Origin: Ignavibacteria bacterium
Lineage (GTDB): Bacteria > Bacteroidota > Ignavibacteria > UBA10030
Direction: 5' to 3'
Assembly: GCA_016873805.1 (NCBI GenBank)
Contig: VGVZ01000023.1
Coordinates: 1-54,935, forward strand
DNA length: 54,935 nucleotides
Under the pieces are notes generated by a model that worked only from the letters and a program-made list of their open reading frames with translations, was not told the DNA's origin and did no database searches. Positions 34,443-41,969 of the stretch are shown here, piece by piece (position 1 is the stretch's first letter; each line of letters begins with the position of its first letter). Made by a program: the position numbers and the translations under genes.

Positions 34443-34852
34443 GTTATGGTGGAGAAATGCGAGATGTGAGGGAGGTTGCGGCGAAAAGAGATGTTTGTCA
34501 TGGGTCCCCTTCTATCGCAATCATTTCCTCCTGCGATATGGCTCTTCTGGATGGTTGCGAGGTTGTCCAAAAAGGAGCAAATGTCATTCTGAACGGAGCC
34601 CTGCCTGCCGGTCCGAAGGACCCCTTTGGGGCAGGCAGGGAAGCGGAGTGAAGAATCTGCTTTTTTGAATCAGATTCTTCGTCCAACTTGGGAAGCAGTG
34701 AGACTCAGAATGACTTTTTGGTCAGCCTCGATGCTTCTTCTACTGATGGTGCTAACTTCGAGTGCTGTGTTGCGCAATCGGAGGTGATTGCTTTGCGCTG
34801 TTCGAGCGGGGAGTGACTCGAGTTTGTTTTGGGGAGGTGTTTCGGCGGACTG
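34443..34852. other. Gene-free, repeat-bearing interval between RAYT and the restriction-gene remnant
   Basis: No supportable gene. The interval holds the nested inverted-repeat element at 34583-34714 (described separately). The short open frames here have no recognisable domain and run through the repeat. From 34715 to 34852 I see nothing. Confidence 0.6.
34583..34714. repeat. Nested inverted-repeat element (REP/MITE-like)
   Basis: Three concentric or side-by-side pairings are exact. The outer ends are GTCATTCTGA (34583-34592) and TCAGAATGAC (34705-34714). Inside, CCTGCCTGCC (34600-34609) pairs with GGCAGGCAGG (34630-34639), enclosing GGTCC-GAA-GGACC. Then GAAGAATCTG (34650-34659) pairs with CAGATTCTTC (34671-34680) over an 11-base loop. 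The outer and right-hand sequences resemble the 'CATTCTGA...GAAGAATCT' dispersed repeat that I recall from many environmental bacterial genomes. There is no coding sequence in it. Confidence 0.75.
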
Positions 34853-34881
34853 GTAGCACAATCAAAAATTGATTGTGCTAC
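34853..34881. repeat. Right copy of RAYT-flanking palindrome (perfect)
   Basis: GTAGCACAATCAA, loop AAA, TTGATTGTGCTAC: a perfect 13-base hairpin. It shares its left arm with the imperfect copy at 33841, about 1 kb away on the other side of the RAYT gene, and it overlaps the stop codon of the restriction-gene remnant. Confidence 0.8.
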
Positions 34882-35175
34882 GTGGCTTCGACAATCTTGA
34901 TCTCCTCCTCTGTCAAGCCGTACAGGTTTTACACCAGCTGGTCGATTTTTTTGTCCGTCGCGGTGATCTGGCGCTGCCTGCCCCCCTGCTGTTCAGCGGG
35001 GGATCGGTTCCTTCTCGCTGTCGAAGTCGGCTTTCTTGAGCTTCTTGTGAAGCTCAAGCATCGTTTCGACAGGTACGACGAGATCGTCGTGCATCTTCAT
35101 TTTGGCGGCTTGCCCGCCGTCTTTTTGGCGGGGATCGTTGAAGTCGATGGTGCGGATGGGGGGGGAACCGGTGTC
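34878..35175 (-). pseudogene. Decayed C-terminus of a type II (Eco57I-like) restriction-modification / N6-adenine methylase gene
   Basis: The minus strand shows the typical tail of large restriction-modification proteins in two frames. The first reads IRTIDFNDPRQKDGG, then HDDLVVPVETMLELHKKLKK, and stops at about 34993. A second frame continues RQRQITATDKKIDQLV, meets a TAA where tyrosine is usual, then NLYGLTEEEIKIVEAT and the final stop at 34878-34880. A G/C-rich insertion separates the frames. No methylase or nuclease motifs remain. Upstream sequence toward 35423 is non-coding and includes a hairpin TTTGCCG/CGGCAAA at 35188-35207. Confidence 0.65.
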
Positions 35176-35423
35176 AAATATACATCTTTGCCGCTGAAAC
35201 GGCAAAACCATCTCCCTTCTTTTCTCTGCGAACCTCAGCGAACTCCCCGCCTGCCGCAAAAAGATCCATCAGGCGGGCAGGTGCGGTTCAATGCATCAAG
35301 AGGGTATCAAGAGTTCACCTCACCCCGGTGCACCACGGGGGCCTCCCCGCGAAACTAAACCTCTTTCCGTCCGTTGTATCCAATAATCTGCAAACAGATC
35401 CTCCTCCATTGAATCGTCGAGAT

Positions 35424-38333
35424 ATGAAACCACATCCTCTTCGCCGAATCCCTGAACTTGTCCTACTCTCCATACTGCTCGTGCTGCACGCCTCAGCCCA
35501 GACTCTCTCCCTTCAAGGCACTGTCGTTGATCGGTCGAACAAGAAACCTCTGCAAGACGCCCATGTGATTCTTATGCAGGTCACCGACACCGCAAAACTG
35601 GGTGCCGTGACATCGGCGACCGGTGGATTCAAGTTCAGCCGACTTTCACGCGGGAACTACGTTCTGAAGATCACTCACGTCGGCTACGCGCCGTATCAGG
35701 CCTCTGTTGTTCTCACCGGAGAGGAGGTCAACCTGGGGAATATCGAGCTCGTGGAGATCAGTATTCCGCTCGGAGAAGTGGAGGTACAGGGAAAACTTCC
35801 CCTCGCCGTCGTGAAAGGCGATACGACCGAGTTCTTCGCGGATGCGTTCAAAACAACTCCTGACGCGAACGCGGAAGATCTTGTCGCGAAAATCCCCGGT
35901 GTCACCGTCGAGGAGGGGAGGGTGCAGGCACAGGGGGAGACGGTGAGACAGGTTCTGGTCGACGGCAGGCCATTCTTCGGTGAAGATCCGAACGCGGCGC
36001 TCAGGAATCTCCCGGCCGAAATCGTCGAGCGTGTGCAGGTGTTCGACCGGCAGTCCGAGCAGGCGGAGTTCACGGGCTTCAGCGACGGCAATGAATATCG
36101 CGTTCTGAATCTCATCACGCGCATGGGAATGCGCAATGCGCAGTTCGGGAGGTTTGGAGCCGGATATGGTCCGGACAATCATTACAAAGTGGGGGGGATT
36201 TACAATCGCTTCGAGGGATTCGAGCGCATCACGCTTCTTCTCAATTCGAACAACGTGAACGAGCAGAATTTTTCGTTGGAAGATCTTGTCGGCGCAATCA
36301 ACGCGCCCCGCGCCGGCATGGCGAGACAATTCCTCGGAAGGGGCGGCGGCGGAGGAGGACGAGGCGGCCTCATGGGGATGCAGGGGCGTCTCGGAGGATT
36401 GATGGGCGCAATCGGCGATGTCGGCTCGCGGCTCGGCGGTTTGCTCGGCGGCGCGATGATGGGGGATTTCCTCGTTGCACCCCGCGGGGGAATCTCCACG
36501 ACGCACGCAGCAGGAATCAACTACTCCAACAAGTGGGGGAGCAATCTCGATCTGTCGGGGAGTTACTTCTTCAACCTTAGCGATGCGGATGAGCGGAGCG
36601 ATCTCTTTCGAACGTACATCGTCTCTTCTGATGCCGGACGGACGTACGATGAAGCAGAAAAAACCTCAAGCCGCAACATCAATCATCGCTTCAACATGCG
36701 TCTCGAATGGCACATCGATTCGTCGCACTCTATTCTCGTCAGGCCGCGGCTCTCCGTACAGCAGAATGACGGAAACACCGGGCTCCTTGCCGCGTCGCGT
36801 CTCGGGTCAGCTTCGCTCCAGCAAGCGGGGAGCGACGTTTCGTCTGAGCTGTCTGGACTGAATGCCTCCAATGAATTCCTCTATCGCTATCGCTTCGCGA
36901 CTCGCGGCCGCACTTTTTCCCTCAGCATGAACACGAACTACCGGAAGAATTCAGGAGAGAGCGAACTCGAATCGGTTTCGATGTTCTTTGTTCCGCGCGT
37001 CTCAATCGATTCCATTGCTCAGATTTCCGATCTCAACAAGAACGGATCCACCGTTGGCCTGAATGCAGTCTACACCGAACCTCTCGCTGCCAATCAGCTT
37101 CTCCAGCTCACGTATGCGACGGCCTTCACCTTCGACGACTCGGAGAAGCGGACATTCAATCAATCTCCCATCACATCGCAATTTGACCGACTTGATACGT
37201 CACTGACGAATACCTACTCGAACCGGTACCGCACGCATGCATGGGGAGCAGGATATCGCTTTCAGGGGGAAGAGATGCAATTGATGATTGGTGCCTCGTT
37301 CCAACAAGCAACGCTCAGCGGCGATCAGAAATTTCCGGCATCGGTTCAATTGTCGCGTACGTTCCAGAACATTCTGCCCCAGGCGACACTCCGGTGGCGT
37401 TTCTCAAGCAACCGGAATCTCCAGCTCTTGTATCAAGCGCGCACATCTCCCCCCAGCATCGACCAGCTCCAGAACGTCATCGACAATTCGAATCCAATCC
37501 AACTTTCGGTCGGCAACCCTGCTCTTCGGGAGCAATATCAGCACATACTCACTACCAGATATTCGCTTGCCAATCCGGCCTCGGCAGAGTACTTCTTCGT
37601 GATGATGGGGGGGATGTACAGCACGAACTTCATCGGCAACAGCACGATTCTCGCGATCCGTGATACAACGCTTCCAGGGAATCTCTTCATCCCTTCCGGA
37701 TCGCAGGTGCGCCGACCGGAAAATCTCAGTCCGGCATTTTCCCTTCGCTCGCTCGCCACCTACGGCTTCTGGTGGGAACCGATCGAATCGAACATCAACC
37801 TCAATGTCACGCTGGGAGTGACGAAAACACCGAGTCTGATCAACGGAAAATCGAATGATGCCACGACTCCGACAATTGGTGGAGGCGTCGTGGTGAGCAG
37901 CAACATCAGCGACAAGGTCGATTTCACCATATCCTCACAAACCAGCTACAGTACGGTGCAGAACACGCTGCAGCCCGACCTCGATACCGACTACCTGAAT
38001 CAACGAACGCGGTTCCGTCTCGAGTGGATTTTTGCCGAGGGGTTCGTGGTATCATCAAACATCTTCCATCGATACACGTCAAACCTTTCGACGAACTACA
38101 AAGAGAATTCTCTCATCTGGTATCTCGGGGTCGGCAAAAAGTTCCTCGAGAATAACGCGGCAGAAATCCGACTTTCCGTCTTCGACCTTTTGAATCAGAA
38201 CACAAACATCCAGCGCAATGTCACCGATACGTACATCGAAGACACGCGCACGAATTTGCTCCGGCGGTACATTCTTCTCACCTTCTCCTACAATTTGAGG
38301 AACATCGCCTTTCAGCCGCCGCGGTTCTTCTAG
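35424..38333 (+). CDS. Outer-membrane beta-barrel protein with carboxypeptidase-regulatory-like and plug domains
   Basis: 969 residues from ATG 35424, with a signal peptide (PELVLLSILLVLHASAQ). Residues about 28-115 are a CarboxypepD_reg-like beta-sandwich (GTVVDRSNKKPLQDAHVILM, VTSATGGFKFSRLSRGNYVL). A TonB-plug-like part follows (TTPDANAEDLVAKIPGVTVE, QVLVDGRPFFGEDPNAALRN, LPAEIVERVQVFDR). The remainder is a barrel of amphipathic strands ending in a terminal aromatic pair (RFF), which matches the outer membrane beta-barrel family (OMP_b-brl_3 type) rather than classic SusC. A glycine-rich loop (GRGGGGGGRGGLM through LGGLLGGAMMGDF, about residues 309-350) is inserted after the plug. Substrate unknown; no SusD partner is present. 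A hairpin ACAAGAA/TTCTTGT at 38341-38358 follows the stop but lacks a T-run. Confidence 0.82.
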   Translation: MKPHPLRRIPELVLLSILLVLHASAQTLSLQGTVVDRSNKKPLQDAHVILMQVTDTAKLGAVTSATGGFKFSRLSRGNYVLKITHVGYAPYQASVVLTGEEVNLGNIELVEISIPLGEVEVQGKLPLAVVKGDTTEFFADAFKTTPDANAEDLVAKIPGVTVEEGRVQAQGETVRQVLVDGRPFFGEDPNAALRNLPAEIVERVQVFDRQSEQAEFTGFSDGNEYRVLNLITRMGMRNAQFGRFGAGYGPDNHYKVGGIYNRFEGFERITLLLNSNNVNEQNFSLEDLVGAINAPRAGMARQFLGRGGGGGGRGGLMGMQGRLGGLMGAIGDVGSRLGGLLGGAMMGDFLVAPRGGISTTHAAGINYSNKWGSNLDLSGSYFFNLSDADERSDLFRTYIVSSDAGRTYDEAEKTSSRNINHRFNMRLEWHIDSSHSILVRPRLSVQQNDGNTGLLAASRLGSASLQQAGSDVSSELSGLNASNEFLYRYRFATRGRTFSLSMNTNYRKNSGESELESVSMFFVPRVSIDSIAQISDLNKNGSTVGLNAVYTEPLAANQLLQLTYATAFTFDDSEKRTFNQSPITSQFDRLDTSLTNTYSNRYRTHAWGAGYRFQGEEMQLMIGASFQQATLSGDQKFPASVQLSRTFQNILPQATLRWRFSSNRNLQLLYQARTSPPSIDQLQNVIDNSNPIQLSVGNPALREQYQHILTTRYSLANPASAEYFFVMMGGMYSTNFIGNSTILAIRDTTLPGNLFIPSGSQVRRPENLSPAFSLRSLATYGFWWEPIESNINLNVTLGVTKTPSLINGKSNDATTPTIGGGVVVSSNISDKVDFTISSQTSYSTVQNTLQPDLDTDYLNQRTRFRLEWIFAEGFVVSSNIFHRYTSNLSTNYKENSLIWYLGVGKKFLENNAAEIRLSVFDLLNQNTNIQRNVTDTYIEDTRTNLLRRYILLTFSYNLRNIAFQPPRFF

Positions 38334-39030
38334 TGCTGAAACAAGAAGATGTTCTTGTGTCTTCTACGTCCTCATTTTCAGCATCGACTGTCCGAAGGAC
38401 CCCCTCGGGGAAATCCCTGCTCCCGCTTGCCTAGGAGAATTCATGGAGGCGGGCAGGCGCCTCACCGGGTACCATGGAGGCAGGCGGGGACGCCTATCTT
38501 TATCGGCAGAACCCGTCCGAAGGACCCCTTCGGGGAAGGGTTTGTGATTCACCGAGGGCTCGAGCCGTCAGATTCATCTGATGGCGGTGACAAAGTCAAC
38601 GCCTAGTTTCCCTCGTCAAAACCCGAAGGCTTTGTGGTTCGCAACGCACTCAGCCGTCCCCGCGTTCCGCAAGCACGCGGTCGCGCGCCGAACAGGGATT
38701 CATCCGATGGCGGTGGAGCTGAGTCGACACCGTTCGGCGCAAAACCCTATTCGATATCCATTGAAGGAGTGTGACGACCGTACCTCGATACCTCACTCGG
38801 AGGCAAGAACGCGCAACAATAATGCACATTCACCTCAAGTCTCCTCTTTCCTCACTGGCGTTTCTCCTTGCAGTTCAGGCATTTGTCTTGTAAGTTCTCC
38901 GCTACTGACCAATGCGGATTCACACACCGGTCACAGAACGATTCGTGCTAGGGATTGCCTCAATGTCGCTCTCCACGGGTTCCATACCGAGATCGCGTCC
39001 TTCCATCACAAGAACTTCTCCGTTCCGCTG
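38334..39030. other. Gene-free interval with short repeats before the hydantoinase gene
   Basis: I find no supportable gene. Two copies of GTCCGAAGGACCCC occur (38390-38403 and 38515-38528), also present at 34611. Two copies of a 19-base direct repeat GATTCATC(T/C)GATGGCGGTG lie at 38571-38589 and 38697-38715. An open frame runs from 38581 into the hydantoinase but its translation looks non-coding. A 23-residue signal-peptide-like ORF (MHIHLKSPLSSLAFLLAVQA, 38822-38893) may be the start of a lost exported protein. Confidence 0.55.
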
Positions 39031-40419
39031 ATGTCAATTCTCATCAAGAACGGAACCATTGTCACCGACGAGGGTATTATTGACGCCGATATCTTCGCGG
39101 AGGGAGAATTGATTTCCGCCATCGGAAAAGATCTCTCGTGTGATGCTGATCGAATCGTCGATGCGACGAAAAGGTTGGTCATGCCGGGAGGAATCGATGT
39201 GCACACGCATCTTGAACTTCCCGTTGGAGATATCGTTTCGAGCGATGATTTTGAAACCGGTACACGCGCGGCCGCGTTCGGAGGGACGACGAGCATAATC
39301 GATTTTCCGACGCAGTTGCGCGGACAATCGCTTATGGAGGCGTACGATGTGTGGCGCGCGAAAGCACAAAAAGCGACGATCGACTACGGCTTTCACATGA
39401 TCATTGCGGATGTGAGCGGGAATCAGCTGGATGAAATCGACGAGCTTGTTGCCGAGGGGATCACGAGCTTCAAAGTCTTTACTGCCTATCCCGACCGACT
39501 GATGATCGATGACGAGGCGCTTCAAAAGATCATGGTGAGGGTGGGCCGGCAGGGGGGCATTGTGGCGGTGCATGCCGAGAACGAGGCCTCGATCGCTCCC
39601 CTCGTGAAGAAGGCGCTCGCTGAGGGGCGGAAATCGCCGCTCAACCATGCCCTCACGCGGCCGGCGAGTTCGGAGGCAGAAGCGGTCGCGCGGGTTATTG
39701 CGCTGGCGAGAATTGCGGATGCCCCGATCTACATCGTGCACGTCACATGCGCGGAAGCCCTTGCAGAAATCGCACGTGCGCGGAGGGAGTGGCCAAAAAT
39801 CTTCGGCGAAACGTGTCCGCACTATCTCTTCCTCACGAAGGATGATCTTGACCGCCCCAGCTTTGAGGGGGCAAAGTACGTCCTCACGCCCCCGCTGAGG
39901 GAAACCAGGGATCATGACGCGCTCTGGAACGGCCTCTGTGCCGGCGATCTGCAAGTTGTCTCAACCGATCATTGCCCCTTTATGTTTGAAACGCAAAAGA
40001 AGCGGGGAATCGATGATTTCACGAAGATTCCCAACGGCGGACCGGGTATTGAAAACCGTCTCCAGCTTCTGTATCATTTTGGGGTGAACAAAAAGCGCAT
40101 CAGCGTTCGCGAGTGGGTTGACCTGGTGGCGACGAATCCGGCAAAAATCTTCGGCCTCTATCCCCGCAAGGGGACGCTGAAGGTTGGAGGCGATGCAGAT
40201 ATTGTGATGTGGAATCCGGACCAGATGTATACGATATCGGCGAAGAGCCATCATATGCGCGTTGACTATTCGATGTTTGAGGGATTTGAGGTGCGAGGAA
40301 ATGCTGAGACGGTGATTTCGCGAGGGGAGATTATCGTTGAGAAGAACCAGTGGTTCGGTCGAACGGGTAGGGGAAGGTTCTTGAAACGCGCTCGATTTGA
40401 TGCAAGCGTGATGATGTGA
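39031..40419 (+). CDS. D-hydantoinase / dihydropyrimidinase-type amidohydrolase
   Basis: 462 residues from ATG 39031; the extra 150 codons upstream in the same frame show no conserved sequence. The start ILIKNGTIVTDEGIIDADI is typical of hydantoinases. The binuclear metal site is complete: GGIDVHTHLE, the carboxylated lysine in ITSFKVFTAYPDRL (about K148), HAENE, IYIVHVTCAEAL, and STDHCPF. It opens cyclic imides or ureides such as hydantoins, dihydropyrimidines or related purine-ring products. It begins the purine-degradation cluster and overlaps the next gene by four bases if that uses GTG 40416, comparable to hyuA in the E. coli yge/xdh region. Confidence 0.9.
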   Translation: MSILIKNGTIVTDEGIIDADIFAEGELISAIGKDLSCDADRIVDATKRLVMPGGIDVHTHLELPVGDIVSSDDFETGTRAAAFGGTTSIIDFPTQLRGQSLMEAYDVWRAKAQKATIDYGFHMIIADVSGNQLDEIDELVAEGITSFKVFTAYPDRLMIDDEALQKIMVRVGRQGGIVAVHAENEASIAPLVKKALAEGRKSPLNHALTRPASSEAEAVARVIALARIADAPIYIVHVTCAEALAEIARARREWPKIFGETCPHYLFLTKDDLDRPSFEGAKYVLTPPLRETRDHDALWNGLCAGDLQVVSTDHCPFMFETQKKRGIDDFTKIPNGGPGIENRLQLLYHFGVNKKRISVREWVDLVATNPAKIFGLYPRKGTLKVGGDADIVMWNPDQMYTISAKSHHMRVDYSMFEGFEVRGNAETVISRGEIIVEKNQWFGRTGRGRFLKRARFDASVMM

Positions 40420-41882
40420 ATGAAACGACGATGACGACAAAGACGAACACCATTTCATTTGTGCTCGATGGAAGGTTGGTCGAACTTTCTTTCGCGGGTT
40501 CATCGACACTGACGCCAACGACAACCGTTCTGAACTTTCTCCGGTCATTGCCGCACCATCGTGGTGTGAAGGAGGGATGTGCGGAAGGAGATTGCGGCGC
40601 TTGTACGGTGGCGCTGGGCGAACTGGGGGAGCGTGGCGAAATGAAATATCGTGCATTCGATTCGTGCCTGCTTTTCCTTCCGATGCTCCACGGCAAACAG
40701 CTTATCACGGTAGAGAACCTTCGCGCTCCCTCCGGAGAGCTGCATCCGGTTCAGCGTGCGATGGTTGATGAGCACGGAAGTCAATGCGGATTCTGCACAC
40801 CGGGGATCATGATGACGCTGTTTGCGCTGTACAAGAGCGGCGGCAAACCCTCTCGGATGGATATTGCAGACGCGCTCGCCGGAAATCTCTGCCGGTGCAC
40901 CGGGTATCGTCCGATACTCGATGCGGCGGAAAAGGTATGTCACGGAGACGGGCAGGACCATTTCGTGGGTACCGAAGCGAATATCGCCGCGATGTTGAAG
41001 TCGATTTCCCGGGCGAGTATTTCCGTCTCCACTCGAGGCCAGCGGTACGATCAGCCGTCGACGCTCGAGGAATGCCTCGCCCTGCTCAACGAAGCGCCTG
41101 GCGCAATCGTGATCAATGGTGCAAGCGATATTGCCCTCAGGGTGACCAAGAAATTCGAGCCGCTTTCACATATCATCGACTGCTCGCGCATCAAGGAGCT
41201 GGAAGTCGTGCGGGATGATGGAAAAGTATTGAGCATTGGCGCCGGCATTCGCTTGACTGATGTGATGAAGATTGTCCGGCAAGATTTCCCCGCGCTGCAC
41301 GGTATGCTCGAAGTGTTTGGAGCCCAGCAGATCCGGAACACCGCCACGCTCGGAGGGAATATCGGAACCGCCTCGCCGATCGGTGACACCTTGCCCGTGG
41401 TGATCGCATACGGCGGATCGATTGTCCTGCAGAGTTCAAAAGGAAAACGAACCGTTTCAGCCGATTCGTTTGTGACCGGGTATCGCAAGACCGAGCGGCG
41501 GCCCGAGGAGCTGATCACGGCGATCGAACTGCCGCGTCCCTCGCCGAAGTCCCACATTCACGCTTACAAGATCTCGAAGCGACGGGATCTCGACATTTCG
41601 ACCCTCTCGGGGACATTCCGGCTCGATCTCGATGACGCGGGAACCATCAGCGATGTGTTGCTTGTGTATGGCGGAATGGCTGATCGAACCAGGCGGGCTA
41701 CCTCGGCGGAGAAATTTCTCAAAGGGCAATTGTGGAGTCGCGCCGTTGTTGAGGAGGCACAACGACACATCGACAACGATTTTGCTCCGATATCTGATGT
41801 CCGGGGGAGTGCTGAATTCCGAAGAATCGCGGCCCGCAATTTGCTTTTGAAGTTCTGGTTCGAAACAATTGACCGCGGATAG
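40416..41882 (+). CDS. xdhA: Xanthine dehydrogenase small subunit ([2Fe-2S] plus FAD domains)
   Basis: 488 residues; GTG 40416 overlaps the hydantoinase stop, with ATG 40431 as the alternative start. The first ~165 residues carry both iron-sulfur clusters: GCAEGDCGACTVAL with the following cysteine in DSCLLF, and CGFCTPGIMM with NLCRCTGYRPI. From about residue 200 there is the FAD domain (IVINGASDIALRV, FGAQQIRNTATLGGNIGTAS, ending in the CO dehydrogenase flavoprotein C-terminal part). Fusion of the two domains in one chain is the XdhA arrangement of the two-subunit bacterial xanthine dehydrogenases. It passes electrons from the molybdenum subunit downstream to NAD. Its last codons and stop (DRG, TAG) fall inside an intergenic repeat. 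Confidence 0.92.
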   Translation: MNETTMTTKTNTISFVLDGRLVELSFAGSSTLTPTTTVLNFLRSLPHHRGVKEGCAEGDCGACTVALGELGERGEMKYRAFDSCLLFLPMLHGKQLITVENLRAPSGELHPVQRAMVDEHGSQCGFCTPGIMMTLFALYKSGGKPSRMDIADALAGNLCRCTGYRPILDAAEKVCHGDGQDHFVGTEANIAAMLKSISRASISVSTRGQRYDQPSTLEECLALLNEAPGAIVINGASDIALRVTKKFEPLSHIIDCSRIKELEVVRDDGKVLSIGAGIRLTDVMKIVRQDFPALHGMLEVFGAQQIRNTATLGGNIGTASPIGDTLPVVIAYGGSIVLQSSKGKRTVSADSFVTGYRKTERRPEELITAIELPRPSPKSHIHAYKISKRRDLDISTLSGTFRLDLDDAGTISDVLLVYGGMADRTRRATSAEKFLKGQLWSRAVVEEAQRHIDNDFAPISDVRGSAEFRRIAARNLLLKFWFETIDRG

Positions 41883-41966
41883 ACGCGAAAAAGGCACGGA
41901 TTAGCGCGGATTGAGGATCTCAATTCGCGTACATCCGCGTTTCTTCCGCGTGATCCGTGGCGAATA
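41873..41966 (+). repeat. Intergenic repeat, copy A (between xdhA and xdhB)
   Basis: A ~90-base element beginning CCGCGGATAGACGCG and ending CGTGATCCGTGGCGAAT, with an internal stem (GGATTGAG-GAT-CTCAATTC). Related copies lie at 49175, 50130 and 54434, all in the same orientation. The TAG stop of xdhA is part of the repeat's first bases. Confidence 0.8.
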
Positions 41967-41969
41967 ATC

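Noticed and set aside
34427-34651. A 74-residue plus-strand ORF after the RAYT gene
   Set aside because: It runs into the nested inverted repeat and shows no domain or ribosome site.
33841-34881. A CRISPR array in the repeat-rich region
   Set aside because: The repeats are two palindromes far apart with no regular spacing and no cas genes.
38822-38893. A 23-residue signal-peptide-like ORF as a real small gene
   Set aside because: It stops straight after the hydrophobic part with no mature protein; at most it is the start of a lost gene.
38581-39030. A 150-residue N-terminal extension of the hydantoinase in the same open frame
   Set aside because: The translation is basic and histidine/serine-rich with no conserved segment, and the region contains direct repeats; the family starts at 39031.
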